Origin: Melitaea cinxia
Lineage: Eukaryota > Arthropoda > Insecta > Lepidoptera > Nymphalidae
Assembly: GCF_905220565.1 (NCBI RefSeq)
Contig: NC_059399.1
Span: 15,492,501 to 15,556,500 of the forward strand
Length of the DNA stretch: 64,000 nt
Direction: 5' to 3'
Below the pieces are notes generated by a model. The model worked only from the letters and a program-made list of their open reading frames with translations, was not told the DNA's origin and ran no database searches. This document shows, one piece after another, positions 24,458 to 36,184 of this stretch (positions are counted from its first letter, which is position 1; each line of letters starts with the position of its first letter). The translations under genes and the position numbers were made by a program.

Positions 24458-26783
24458 ATGTTACATCAGAACTTTTGACCTGGTAGACCGATTTCGACAA
24501 ATTTTATTTTAATCGAAAGGTGGTGTGTGCCAATTGGTCCCATTTAAATTTATTTGAGATCTAACAACTACTTTTCGAGTTATATCTAATAATGCGTTTT
24601 TACTTGACGCTTTTTTCGTCGACCTACGTTGTATTATACCACATAACTTTCTACTGGATGTACCGATTTTGATAATTCTTTTTTTGTTGGAAAGGGGATA
24701 TCCCTAATTTGGTACCGTGATAAGGAAACCAGGATCTGATGATGGGATCCCAAAGAAATCGAGGGAAACTGTCGAAAATCCGTAATAACTTTTTACTGGG
24801 TGTACCGATTTTGATAATTTTTAATTTAATCGAAAGCTGATGTTTATCGTGTGGTCACATATAAATTTTATCGAGATCTGATAACTACTTTTTGAGTAAT
24901 CTTTGATAACGCGTAGTTGCTTGACTATTTTTTCGTCGATCTACGTTGTATTACTTGTCGATGTAATTGAAGTCGGTTTTTTTTTCGTTTGCGAGCAAAC
25001 ACAATTATTTTATGTCACTTGGTCGGCAAACAAGCGTACGGCTCACCTGATGGTAAGCGATTACCGTAGCTTATAGACACCTGCAACACCAGAAGCATCG
25101 CAAGCGCGTTGCCGACCCAATCCCCAATCCCCCCAGGAGCTCTGGTCACCTTACTCACCAACAGGAACACAATACTGCTTGAAAACAGTATTATTTTGCT
25201 GTGATCTTCTGTATGGTCGAGGTACTACCCCAGTCGGGCTGCTCCATATTATGAGCAGGAAATTCCTGCTGTGCCCTACCTCAGTTAAATATATACATAG
25301 CTTTTATACCTATACATATTTTTTTTCACTATAATATTGTGAGTTTTTTTTAATACAAGCTATCAATTAGAAACTGAAATTATGAATTAGTGCCAAATAG
25401 AACCTGATTTGGAATTGTTTTTATTATTTACATCAAACAAGTACTGAATCAAATCCCATACTTGGTAATCCTTGTAAAATATTTCAATATCATACGATTT
25501 GCAATGGACCAATTGTAATACCCATCAAAGTTTTCATAAAAAATATTTTCGATATTCGTTTATCAGCATTTCTTGTTGCTAATTTCGTCATATGTATTAC
25601 ATACCTATTATAGGTCTCGTCTAATACAGTGGCGGATTTACAAATTTGCCGCCAGTAGGCTATTCAATTTTTGACGTCTCTAGTGACCTCAAGCTCGATA
25701 TCTTAGTAGGAGTACAGTCAGGCGCGAATCCATTTACCAGATAATTTTTAGGTCGCCCATTCAATAATTCCCTGAAATAATCGATTATTTTTAGTTATCC
25801 ATTGTTGTACAAAGGTTGTGGGCATGAACAATCTTTTTTTTTTTGGAGTCGATATAATGTTTCTTTATTTTTAACCGACTTCCAAAAAAGGAGGAGGTTC
25901 TCAATTCGACTGTTTTTTTTTTATGTATGTTATATCAGAACTTTTGATCGTGTGGACCGATTTCGACAATTTTTTTAATCAAAAGGTGGTGTGTGTCAAT
26001 TGGTCCCATTTAAATTTATTTGAAATCTAACAACTACTTTTCGAGTTATATCTAATAATGCGTTTTTACTTGACGCTTTTTTCGTCGACTACGTTGTATT
26101 ATACCGCATAACTTTCTACTGGATGTACCGATTATAATAATTCTTTTTTTTTTTGTTGGAAAGGAGATCTCCCAAGTTTAGTACCATGATAAGGAAACCA
26201 GGATCTGATGATGGGATCCCAGAGAAATCGAGAAGAACTCTCGAAAATCCGCGTTAACTTTTTACTAGGTGTACTGATTTTGATAATTTTTAATTTAATC
26301 GAAAGCTGATGTTTATCATATGGTCACATATAAATTTTATCGAGATCTGATAACTACTTTTTGAGTAATCTTTGATAACGCGTAGTTACTTGACTATTTT
26401 TTCGTCGATCTACGTTGTATCACTCGTCGATGTAATTGATGTCGGTTTTTTCTTTTCGTTTGCGAGCAAACACAATTATTTAATGATCCTTAGCCTACTG
26501 GCAAATCCGCCACTGCACTAATACAAACATTACATCATAATTTTGTATTTAAATATAGCTGCAAAACATTTTTCTAGCTAGTTAAATAAAAAATTTACTA
26601 GCAAGTAATTTAATTAAACATTTCCCATATAGATGGTTGCCTAAGTACGAACGCACCGCGTACCGTAAACGGCGCGGTATCCGCCGTGACGTCATCAAGG
26701 GCAGTCAGGGGATGACTACAAACGCCGTTGATCAGTAGTAAGTATTGTCTTAAAATCTAACGTCGATATCGGTTCAATAGTAT

Positions 26784-26820
<37 letters not shown>

Positions 26821-27225
26821 TCTTAGAAACTTGTAAAAGTTTTGTCATGTTTGTCGAATTTACATAAAACTTTGCTAAGTATCTTTTACTGACTGAAAAG
26901 GTTTTTTTATATAGTTGTTTAAAAATATAAAACAATTTAATATTAGTAGTGAATAATGCTTTTTCCTACTTTTGAAGAAATTCTTTATACTGACTGTTTC
27001 TATTATATATTTTCTGTAATTTCTATTTTATTGTCTACAAACGCAAGATATTTAATTAAAGTACAAAATATTAAAATGTTAATAATTTACAGTGACATGA
27101 GCAAACAAACTCCCAGTGCTACGGTCACTGCTAAGAGCCCTCGTGTGGAAGTCAAGTCAAATGATAACGCTTGGCAACGCAAACAACAGCAGAAGAAAAA
27201 GGGCAAGGCTAAGGGAAAATGGTAG
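14444..27225 (+). CDS. Srp72: Signal recognition particle subunit SRP72
   Basis: SRP72 is the largest SRP protein; with SRP68 it binds 7SL RNA in the cytosol and helps target ribosome-nascent chains to the ER. Coding exons: 14444-14546, 14744-14978, 16108-16252, 16816-17006, 17466-17603, 17887-18019, 18328-18507, 19180-19341, 19770-19982, 23454-23551, 24210-24314, 26633-26737 and 27093-27225. They sum to 1941 nt (646 residues; human SRP72 is 671) with every junction in frame. The N-terminus starts MSANKENNLVQAYVELNKFC. TPR-type helices fill exons 2-9 (FEKAYSQYRLN, YNAGTTLAMRGKYNEAL, NVFDSRKR). The C-terminal RNA-binding part has a basic tract in exon 11 and the hallmark PDPERWLP motif across exons 11-12, and the tail ends KKKGKAKGKW. 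The start is the first ATG of a short 5' exon. Exon 9 is strikingly GC-rich and Ala/Arg-rich, and its 3' end is copied in tandem into intron 9. AATAAA lies 7 nt after the stop. Confidence 0.93.
14547..16107 (+). repeat. Repeats in Srp72 introns 1-2 (family F and a LINE tail)
   Basis: 15,577-15,870 is a forward family F repeat ('tgtgcccacgacttgtctgc' to 'cagacagacaaaaattg'). 15,893-15,965 is a short RTE-type tail ('cactgctgaacttaggcttc'). An open frame at 15,461-15,661 overlaps the start of the repeat and is not considered a gene. Confidence 0.5.
16366..16690 (-). repeat. Truncated family D MITE interrupted by an (AT)n microsatellite
   Basis: Reverse-oriented family D ends ('tgtttgctcacaaataaaaa', 'gacttcaattacatcgacaa' and later 'ttgaagtctgttaaaa') surround a pure AT run at about 16,589-16,658. 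It sits in Srp72 intron 3. Confidence 0.55.
19837..22557 (+). repeat. 174-bp tandem array copying the end of Srp72 exon 9 plus its 5' splice site
   Basis: The first unit (19,837-20,010) is the last 146 bp of exon 9 followed by donor GAG|GTGCGT and 'gtgcgtgtgtacagttagttgt'. It is followed by 14 more complete units and one internally deleted unit. The landmark 'cagttag' recurs at 20000, 20174, 20348, 20522, 20696, 20870, 21044, 21218, 21392, 21572, 21746, 21920, 22094, 22262, 22442 and 22545. Spacing is 174, except for 180, 168 and 180 where one 'gtgcgt' hexamer is gained or lost. Apart from this, units look identical until the last. Each unit carries its own donor and an in-frame TAG 19 nt beyond it. 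Confidence 0.9.
22700..22860 (+). repeat. Decayed older copies of the Srp72 exon-9/donor unit
   Basis: Two diverged echoes follow the perfect array: 'gcccgtcgcggaactcaaggt' near 22,703 and 'gcccgtgtccgacctcgaag' near 22,820. They align with the exon end 'gcccgtgtccgagctggagg'. Both are followed by 'gcgagcgaga/gacatagat', which also resembles the text right after the array at 22,565. Confidence 0.55.
22919..23195 (+). repeat. SINE-like repeat, family A (Srp72 intron 9)
   Basis: A well-preserved copy from 'ggtagggcacagcaggaatt' to 'gtttgccgacctagtgacat'. It lies between the tandem array and exon 10. Confidence 0.6.
24378..25010 (+). repeat. Family D MITE-like repeat (Srp72 intron 11)
   Basis: A complete copy from 'aaccgacttccaaaaaagga' to 'gaagtcggtt', then GTTTGCGAGCAAAC. 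It includes a long internal poly(T) at 24,420-24,452. Confidence 0.6.
25017..25295 (-). repeat. SINE-like repeat, family A, reverse
   Basis: Reverse complement of the copy at 22,919: it starts 'ggtcggcaaacaagcgtacg' and ends 'ctgctgtgccctacctcagt'. It directly abuts the family D repeat. Confidence 0.6.
25627..26515. mobile_element. hAT-like non-autonomous element carrying a nested family D MITE
   Basis: The ends are CAGTGGCGGATTT (25,627) and its inverse ...AAATCCGCCACTG (26,515), with a further shared 'agtaggct' inside. CAGTGGCGG-type ends are typical of hAT elements. The flanking 8-mers 'gtctaata' and 'cactaata' match at 6 of 8 positions, fitting an old 8-bp duplication. A family D repeat occupies about 25,870-26,482. 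No transposase frame is present. Confidence 0.55.
26785..26819. repeat. (AT)n microsatellite
   Basis: Uninterrupted AT dinucleotides just after Srp72 exon 12. Confidence 0.9.
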
Positions 27226-27231
27226 TTCCGT

Positions 27232-27237
27232 AATAAA
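27232..27237 (+). promoter_or_regulatory. Srp72 polyadenylation signal AATAAA
   Basis: A canonical hexamer starting 7 nt after the stop codon, with a T-rich stretch ('ctgttttattt') 15-25 nt further on. It implies a 3' UTR of only a few dozen bases. Confidence 0.6.
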
Positions 27238-27554
27238 CTTTTGAGATGGAAATCTGTTTTATTTATATACCCTCCCATATACAAAACTAAATATGTATAA
27301 GTATATAATTTTTAACATACACATACAATGTCCGTCTAAAATAAGAACCTGTTTTGGATAACAGCCAGCCGATCTTATATTTTTTTAAATAAGTATATAC
27401 CTATACACAATACAAGTTCCAAGATACACTATTTGGACCGGAGTAGAGCCAACCTCTAAGCGGGAAGCAGGAACTTTGACTATTTATAAACAAACAAAAA
27501 TTATAATGATGATGATGTCTTCCTTGACGTGTCTGTGAATGGCGAATCTATAGT

Positions 27555-28605
27555 ATACTAGCTGACTCGGCAAAAGTTGTCTTGCCGCTAAACACTATTT
27601 AAAAATAGGAGTTGGTGGTAGTAGGGTGAAAATTTAGGGTTGTATGTACTTTTTAAAATAAAAAATTTATCTAAAAATTAAAAAAAATTGGGGTGGACTA
27701 CCCTTAACATTAAGGGGGATGAAAAATAGATGTTCGATTCTCAGACCTACCCAATATGCACACAAAATTTCATGAGAATCGGTCAAGCCGTTTCGGAGGA
27801 GTTTAAATACAAACATCACGACACGAGAATTTTATATATTAGACTAGCTGACTCGGCAAACGTTGTCTTGCCGCTAAACGCTATTTAAAAATAGGGGTTG
27901 GTGGTAGAAGGGTGAAAATTAAGGGTTGTGTGTATTTTTCAACGCCAAATCATAATTAAATAAAAAAATAAATAATTAGAACGAAGTTCCTTACGGCAGG
28001 CTTGACATTTGGCTGTGCGACCGACCTGAAAAAAATGTGATACTAAAACCGTAAGAAAAATATATAACGGAAGTGACGTAATATCAGTCACACGACTGTA
28101 TAATATGACGTTTGTTAAACTAAAATATTACTAGCAAACTTTTTTTTAAAATATTTATGTAATTTCATACTGTCGACAAAAATAAATAAAGACATGTTTT
28201 TTTATTTCACTTAAGTTTGAATTATTATTATTATTTTGTTTGATTTATTTTATTTTACGGTATTTGTTATTTTCTAAAATACTAAATTTCCTAAATACTT
28301 CAACAAATTTAAAAAAAAATCATGAACTAGAAAATATATATAAAATTCTACATTTTTTAATTGTGTTGCTTTTATACTATCCGAAGGAACTTCGTTCCTT
28401 CCCATGATACCACATAACTTTTTATCTAAAATTTAAAAAAAAATTAGGGTGGACTATCCTTAACATTTAGGGGAATGAAAAATAGATGTTGTTTGATTCT
28501 CAGACCTACCCAATATGCACACAAAATTTCATGAGAATCGGTCAAGCTGTTTTGGAGGAGTCTAACTACAAACACCGCGACACGAGAATTTTATATATTA
28601 GATAA
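27555..28605 (+). repeat. Two family C repeats, the second split by a nested MITE
   Basis: Copies start at about 27,558 and 27,843 ('ctagctgactcggcaaa') and end 'gagaattttatatattaga' at 27,845 and 28,602. Between about 27,978 and 28,401 the second copy is interrupted by a sequence with inverted ends 'gaacgaagttccttacgg' and 'ccgaaggaacttcgttcc', that is, a MITE with palindromic GGAACGAAGTTCC-type ends. Confidence 0.5.
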
Positions 28606-28734
28606 TAGCTAAGCTATATCAGTCCATCTAGTTCTCAGGAATGTGAACGCAGGTGACTTCCTGTATTTAATTTATAGACAATTATACGCAATAAAAATAT
28701 TTAATGGGGTAACTGGATTATTTATAAATCAAAT

Positions 28735-28999
28735 ATTACTACTGTGTGTGTTACTTTTACGTTCCTCCATAGGTTTAGCTTCCTGAGTCTTACCGCGGCC
28801 GCTCCCGCCTCCTGTTAACAGCCAATAAACAGATGCAGCGGCGACAAGTTCAATAGAGCTTCCAGGGCCGCAGTCGGAGTGGTCCTCATGCAGCCCGTAG
28901 TCGCCATGCAAACCAGCCTTTGAAGTTGTTGCAACTTTGCTTCGCCGGTGATTAGTTTGGTTCTCGGCCACCAAAACACTGCACCGTAGCTAAATAGTT
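28735..28999 (-). pseudogene. Non-LTR retrotransposon ORF2 fragment
   Basis: Minus-strand translation gives YGAVFWWPRTKLITGEAK followed by LQRLVCMATTGCMRTTPTAA, then a stop soon after. This matches the C-terminal region that follows the reverse transcriptase in Jockey/R1-type LINEs (general knowledge). It is clearly GC-richer than its surroundings and lacks the RT core, so it is a dead fragment. Confidence 0.55.
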
Positions 29000-29161
29000 T
29001 TTAATGTATTTAATAGAACTTGAGAGCTGATCTAACGGTCTAACTTCTTATACCCAACTAAAGTACTAAAGTAACTTAAATAAATTATATCTATAAACTT
29101 TGCTAAAATAAAAAGCCATACATGAAGTAAAATTATATTTATTTATATTAACATGCTAAGA

Positions 29162-32135
29162 CTATCTTTTAGCATTCTTTCTCTTTGATTTTCCTGGCCT
29201 CTGATTCTTCTTTTTGTTGTTCGGTTTAAAGTTCTTAGTTTTAAAATTGAAGGGTTTCTTCTTAGCTGAACTATTAAATCCATCTATTTGATGAGTAGAT
29301 TCTCTAGTATTCAGCTTAGATCCCTTCTTTTTACCTCCAAACCCAAACTTTTTATCTTTCATTGCTCGCTTTTTGTTAACTTTATTTTTAGGATTGCCTT
29401 TATTTGAATTGTTTCCTTTATTGTCTTCTAAAAAGTCTAAATCAGTCGATTTTCCTTTCCTCACTCTCTTGAGTTGCTCCAGCATCTGTTTCTTATCAGC
29501 TGCTTGTTTCAGTTTTGTGTCAATCTGTAAAAGCAATTAGTGATAATATATGTAAATTAATTTTAACAATAATAAAATTTTAAACAAAGTACAGAAAATT
29601 CTTGAACATTTTTAACCGAAACTAAGTGTAGTATACATACATAAGTGTAGTACATAAGGGCATACATAAAGCCACAGCAGCACTGTATGTAGTATACATA
29701 AATACATATTTTTTATAACATTTGTGTAGAAAAATCAAATAAAAATATTAGTTAAAAGATTACCTGAACTCTCTTAGCTATTTTCTTCTGATCTCTTAAC
29801 TGTCGTACTTTTTCCGTACGAGCCTGTGCCGCCTGCTTCGCCATTAAATTCTTACGTACTTTCTGCATGTGTTCATCTGATTTTGCCATTTCAGCAAAGT
29901 AATCGTCAGGCCTTGAGACAAAGAGAATAATTTAAAAAAAATTGCCTAAGAAATAGTAATTTTTGAAAAGAACTTAAATTATATTTAAACATCACCTTAC
30001 AATTTCGAAAGATAGAAAGTACTAAATTTTAAATATAACGTAAAACTTAATACATCAAGTTCTAGAAGAATTTTACATTTTTGCTTGATTAATCTAACTG
30101 TGTTTAAATGTGCAGGAACTTCACATAACAAATTTATGAGATGGCACAAAACAATAAACATAATGTCACATTTTTTTTTTAAGTTTAATATAACATATTA
30201 AAAGTTCAGCTTACATCAACTGCTCATGTTAATGCTGCTATACTAAAGACAATAACAAAGTATGTGTAAAAAGACATACTTTTTACACACTATTTTACCT
30301 CACAACATATTTACCTCTTTGTGGGTATATTTAGTTCCTTAAGACGTTTGATTCCATCAACAACAGCAGCTTGTGCTTGACGATGGATAAGATTCTCTCT
30401 CTTAAACTCATTCAAGACAGGATCTTGAGTTGGATCATATTCTACTTTGCCCTTAGTATTTTCTGTAATATTTCTAGAACATAAAATAAATTACAAATAT
30501 GGTTTATTGTTGACCATAAGATATAGTACCTGGGTGACCGAGCTTACCTCGGTATTTTTGGTAAATTGTATTTTTTTGGAAATCATATTAAAATATGAAT
30601 TACATTGATAAAATATATAAGAGTATCAGGTAGTTCCAGCCAAACAAGTGGCTTATTGTTTTCGAACAGATTGCCATAAAGCAGAAAATACATCAAAAAA
30701 AAAAATTGATAAAATATGAATAATATTTTCCGATATTAACGATATAATAATAAAAAATATGAACTGGTTGAATTAAAAAATCATGAGTGCAATTTTAAAA
30801 AAAAGGAAAAATAATCGATCTGATCATGGGGATTTGAACCTTGTTCTTCTCGGTCTATCCCGACCAACTGATTTCGCACCTGAGCTATTACAACTTTATT
30901 GACACTTGCAAAATTTACCTAGATATTCTAATGATATTGTAGCCATTTTTTCATTACCTATAAACAGGGATAAAACAACATTTTCTAAAAATGAATCCTA
31001 GCTATATCGATTTGTCACCCCCGATATCCCCAGCATACTACATTTCATGAAAATCGTTGAAGTCGATTCCGAGATTCAGATTATATATACACAAGAATTG
31101 CTCATTATATAGTATTAGATAAACAAAATATGGTAAAAGAAAATTAAAATACAAAAGGTAGTTATATCGCTAAAAGAGCTATCTCTTCAAGACAACCTTT
31201 AAAGGGATATAAAATAAATAGTTATAAAGAGGATAGGAACTAATGACAAATAGAATGTATTACTTTTTTTTATATATACAACTAGGTCAGCTAACAAGCG
31301 TATGGCTCACTTGATGGTAAGACCGTAGCCTACAGATGCCTGCAACATCAGAGGCCGACCGTATCGCCCCTGAAACTCTGGTCACCTTACACAGGAACAC
31401 AACAATGCTTAAAAGCAGCATTATTTAGCTGTATTCTTCTGAAAGGTTAAGATACTTCCCTAGTCGGGCTGCTCCAGATTATAAGAAGAATATTTCCTGG
31501 CTTCCTGCTGTGCCCTACCTCAGTTGAGTCAGATCAAATTATATTTCAATAGTTGATACATGCGACAATATATTACTACTATGATTCTAACCCAGTTTGG
31601 CTACGAAACTGTGCCTGAGCAAGCTTGTTATTTAATTTAGGATGTCGTTGGTGGTATGATGAAAGTTTTTAGTACTCGGTTTATTTGTAATACAATATTA
31701 TGATGTGGTTAATTAACAAATTTTATTTAAGTTTGACCTACAATTTAATTTTTTTTTCTGAAATATCCTATTTATATTTTTACTCACTTTCTCCTTAGTG
31801 CTGTCTGTTGCATTTGTAAAGCTACATCAGGTGCCATGGGAGCCACAGTCGTCACCAAATCCAATGTTTCAATCCATGGTAATTTTAATTCAAACTCTTT
31901 TAATTTCGCCTTTAAATCAGCTACATTGTTCACATATTTCTTCTCGACCCTCTCAATTTCCTCATTAAGACCTGGTTTAAGGAGACCTTTGGCGAAAGCC
32001 TCTTGAAGCTAATTAATAAAAAAATTGTTAATTGCTTTCTTTGATCAGTAAATAAAATTATATGTATGTAATTAATAATACCTCTTCATCGGAATCAACT
32101 TCTGTTTCACTGTCATTGAGTACAAAGTCACTCAT
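29162..32135 (-). CDS. EBNA1BP2: rRNA-processing protein EBP2 (EBNA1BP2 homologue)
   Basis: EBP2 is a nucleolar protein needed for 27S pre-rRNA processing and 60S subunit assembly. Coding exons on the minus strand: 32135-32082, 32008-31788, 30473-30315, 29911-29764 and 29524-29162. They total 945 nt, 314 residues (human about 306), with all phases consistent. Diagnostic stretches are an acidic N-terminus MSDFVLNDSETEVDSDEE, LQEAFAKGLLKPGLNEEIER, a lysine/arginine-rich coiled region with RPDDYFAEMAKSDEHMQKVR, and the C-terminal KFGFGGKKKGSKLNTRES box. The very basic tail suits nucleolar RNA binding. A minus-strand AATAAA at 29,143-29,138 is the likely poly(A) signal, so Srp72 and this gene converge tail to tail about 1.9 kb apart. 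Intron 2 hosts a SINE and a tRNA-derived repeat. Confidence 0.92.
30815..30905 (-). repeat. tRNA-derived sequence (SINE head-like) in EBP2 intron 2
   Basis: On the minus strand an A-box-like 'tagctcaggtgcg' is followed about 45 nt later by B-box-like GGTTCAAATCCCC. The acceptor ends do not pair well, so a functional tRNA gene is not supported. A Pol III-derived SINE fragment is the better reading. Confidence 0.35.
31277..31525 (-). repeat. SINE-like repeat, family A, reverse (EBP2 intron 2)
   Basis: Starts 'actaggtcagctaacaagcg' and ends 'ctgctgtgccctacctcag'. It is a somewhat diverged reverse copy and lies in the sense orientation relative to EBP2 transcription. Confidence 0.55.
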
Positions 32136-34399
32136 TTTGATTAATTATTAATTTCATAAAATAAGTTATCACTTACAAGTTACAACACTGATAGAAAACT
32201 AACATAACCTCAAAACGTAACGACAACAACGTGCGAAACACAGAGAGAGCTTTTACCACGTTATTCACTTGGAAAGGAGGCAAAGGTATCACTCAATTCA
32301 GCCTAGTCTTATATCGGTTATTTATAATATATATTTAGTTAGCTACCAATAATTAACCAAATTTATAGTTAGCTACCGATAAAATACGGTTATTAATATC
32401 CGACTGCAACATAGAAAAAGGTAAATAATCTATCTTTTTACTGTGTGGTCAACTCCTAAGTGAAGTGAAAAATCGATATCCGAAGGATGAATTTTCACAT
32501 TTTTAACCGAATTCCAAAAAAGGGGGAGGTTCTCAATTCGATTGTATTTTTTATGTATACCTCAGAACTTTTGACTGGGTAAACCAATTTCGATTTGGTC
32601 CCATTTCAATTTAAATGAGATCTGACAAGTACTTTTCTAGCTATAATTAATAATTTGTATTTACTTGACTATTTCTACGTCGAGCTATGTTGTATATCAA
32701 TTAGATAAGCGGAATAATTTTTTGTAAATGTAATTCATTATATCAGAATTTAAATTTTACTAGCAGTGTAGCAGATTAAGATAAGACTGTAACCAATGTC
32801 AAATTTAACATAACAATAGCTGTAAATATAGTTTGACTAAAGCAAAAAAATTACGAGTTACGTAAACCATTGCTGAGCTTGCTAGGCAATAATTGTCTTA
32901 ACACTTAACGTCAATGATAGTGAATATGGTGATGAATAATAGTTTAAAATAAAACACATAATAATTATAATTTCAGACAATGTACATATCTTTTATAATA
33001 TAAACCTATTATTAAAATAATTTTTAATAATATCGACAAAAATATTTTGTAGCACTTATCCAAAATTACGCAATTTAACTTTAACTTGACTTTAACTGAC
33101 TATATTCCATTGGTTGCTAATATACCTAATTAAAAATTAACCAGCCGCAGGGAATTATTATATACTATGTAGTACATACTAATTCGTATATAGTATAGTA
33201 GCCTTGAAAGTTGGGTAATCTTACATATACTATGGAACATAGCCAAACGGAGCGTTGTATCGGTACATTTCTACAACATACGAACATTAATATTAAGCCA
33301 TATTAATTTCAAAATACGTTAGTTCTTGGAAACCGAAACTTAACTGCAAAAAACAGATAAGCGCAGTTAACTTAAAAGAAAAGGTATTTGAAAGAATGAG
33401 ACTGAAAATGTGATTGTTATAAACATTATATTTTCACAAACAAGTTTTATATAATGGCCCTTGTTTTATTATTCTACCTGATTTTGTATTGAAAAATAAA
33501 GTCAGTATTTTAGGTACAACTAGTACAGACAAATAGAGGCATCTATTAGAATTATCACAAAATTAATATTGTTCTAAAATTATATTATCACTGCGAGCTT
33601 AAACTAACGATTAATCGGCTAGATTTAGTATTTATTTGTTCTATAAATTGATTATGTGATGTAGACCACACGACTGAAGTAAAACTTCTTTAGCTCCATC
33701 TAACTTATATCTCCCTTTCAACTTCTGTTTTCCTCGCCTTATTAAACTTTTCGTAACGCTCTCGTCACGCATCCATAGTCAAGCTTGCATAAAGAATTTA
33801 AATATTACTTCAATAACATTAATACTATTAAAATGTACTCTGTGACATTAATCTACTAGTAGCAACACGATGAGGATTGATGGGCTTGTTGGTGCAGCTA
33901 GTAGCAACCCCACTTTTCTCTTCAGGTTACATGGGTTCTACACTCCACGACAAAACTTTAGCACAAAATAAATTTTATATAATGAATCTTATTAATAATA
34001 AAAAATAGCTTTTCGATTCTACGATTGAAGACGGTTAGTCAAGGCATTCATGTCAATGTTAGAAAGAGACAGCTATTTTTATTATTAGCTATAGCTACAC
34101 ACACACACAGCTACAGCTATTCTTAGCTTATAAGTTCTGCATCAGATCATGCCGCTCGAACGGTGCGACAAAACTATACCACAGCTAAGGATAAAAAATT
34201 AAAATAAAAGAATTGATGGAAGTTTCTCAATTTTTCACAACTTCAATCGGTCTCTTCATTTTGTGATTTCGAGTTGTTGTTTTTTTATCACTCTCACCGA
34301 TAGTGTCTTTGTCCGATTGTGTGTTTGTTGTCTGTGTATTTTATTTAGATTAAACAAACAATATTTTTTTACTATAAATATTTTTTTGTTTCTTTTTGT
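32136..34399. other. Intergenic stretch upstream of EBP2, repeats only
   Basis: Holds a truncated family D repeat (about 32,505-32,700) and a reversed family B MITE (33,661-33,790, 'gaccacacgactgaagtaaa' onward). The rest is AT-rich sequence without supported exons. The first ~150 bp upstream of the EBP2 ATG ('cataacctcaaaacgtaacg', 'acgtgcgaaac') is the presumed promoter; no TATA box was identified. Confidence 0.45.
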
Positions 34400-35523
34400 G
34401 ATTTGGATTTATTTTTAACTTCTCCATCTCCACTAGTTCTTTCCCGTCAGCATGGAAAAATGCCGATGTAATTCCACTTCCTAAAAAAAGTAATCCCTGT
34501 TCTGTATCCGAGTTCCGTCCTATTTTCATTCTCCCATTTCTCCCTAAAGCTCTTGAGCGTCTCATACATCAGCAACTTAGCCGTTTTCTTTTTAGATATA
34601 ATCTCGTCAATCCTTTTCAATCCGGTTTTTGTCCAGGTCACTACTGCACTGATCAAAATGACTGATGACATCCGATCTAATAAGGACAATCAGAAGGTTA
34701 CGGTGTTGACACTGTTAGATTTTAGTAATGCGTTCAATACCGTGGACTTTCATTTGTAAATCGATACACTGCGTACCTTTAACATATCTCCTAAAGCTAC
34801 TGAATAGTTTATCGACTATTTGCAAGGTCGTTGGCAGCGAGTTAGAGCTAATGACTCCTTTTCCAATTGGGCCGAGATCAGTGCTGGTGTACCTCAAGGT
34901 GGCATATTGTCTACTGTTTTGTTCTCTATCTTTATTAACTCAGTCACTAACGTTATATCTTCAAACTATCATCTCTATGCTGATGATCTGCAAATTTACA
35001 CCCACTGTACCATTACAGAATTACCAGAGGCTGTTTCTCATATTAACGAAGACCTAGTAGCCATTTCTAAATGGAATAAATCTTTTGGCTTAACAATGAA
35101 TCCAAGAAAAATACAAGCTATCATTATAGGAGGCTCTAAACTTATTTTTCGCGTAAATAAGACACAATTATCTCCTGTAATTTTTAACGGTGTTGAAATT
35201 CCATGTAGTGAAAAAGTGACAAATTTGAGAATCATATTTGATCAAAACCTCTCTCGGTGTCCACAGGTTTGTGAGATAAGTCGAAAGGTTTTTTCTACTG
35301 TGGGATCCCTTTGCATGCTGCAAAATTTCCTTCCTACGTCCACCAAAATTGCACTCGTACATAGTCTTCTTTTACCTATCTATCACTTGCTATCTGACAC
35401 TTGCTATCTTGACATAACCGAAGAGCAATTGAATAAGCTTGAGCGCATTGAAAATTTATGTATCCGATTCATATTTGGTCTTCGCAAATATGATCACATT
35501 TCCGATTGTCGTAAAAAACTCAA

Positions 35524-35743
35524 CATACATACATATAATCACGCCTCTTTCCCGTAGGGGTAGGCAGAGACCACTTCTTTCCACTTGCTACGATCCTTTC
35601 ATACTTCTTTCGCATCGTCCACTTTCATTATTCCCTTCATACATGCTCTTCGGTTTAGGGTACTCTTGACCTGGCCTTTTTTCAAGACGTCCCTTATTTG
35701 GTCTAGGAACGTCCGCCTAGGTCTACCCCTTCCCAACCCGTCC
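35524..35743 (-). mobile_element. Second LINE 3' fragment nested in the LINE
   Basis: A 220-bp insert is flanked by the 11-bp duplication AAAAAACTCAA (35,513-35,523 and 35,745-35,755). On the minus strand it reads GRGRPRRTFLDQIRDVLKKG, a LINE C-terminal sequence, and ends with a (CATA)n-type tail next to the duplication. The host LINE reading frame continues exactly across the insert once it is removed. Confidence 0.7.
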
Positions 35744-36184
35744 AAAAAAAACTCAAGTGGCTCCCAATTCGCCTTCGCAGGAATACTCACATTCTCAGGC
35801 TATTATACTGCATTATGTTTAATCCGGCAACTCCATCTTACTTAAAAGAGTGGTTTAAATATCTAAATGATTTACATGAACGTTGTTTACGGTCGAACAA
35901 CAATCTACTTCTTGAAATTCCTTCTCATTCCTCTACTTTCTACACCAAATCCTTCACCGTACAAGCTGTTCGACTTTGGAATTCTTTGCCCTTGTAGATT
36001 AGACGTTCTCAATCTCTTCCTATTTTTAAGAAATCCGTTAAACAACACTTTCTCAACATAAATGGTATTTAATCCTTTGCTTTAGGTTTCCAGTTTTATG
36101 ATTATCTTTATCTGTCACTATTAATCTTGTTTAAAACACTTCTTATTTAAGTAGTATGAACTTATGTGTTTATGTGTGTGTATA

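Noticed and set aside
30815..30905. tRNA gene in EBP2 intron 2
   Set aside because: A- and B-box-like sequences are present but the acceptor ends do not pair; a SINE head is more likely.
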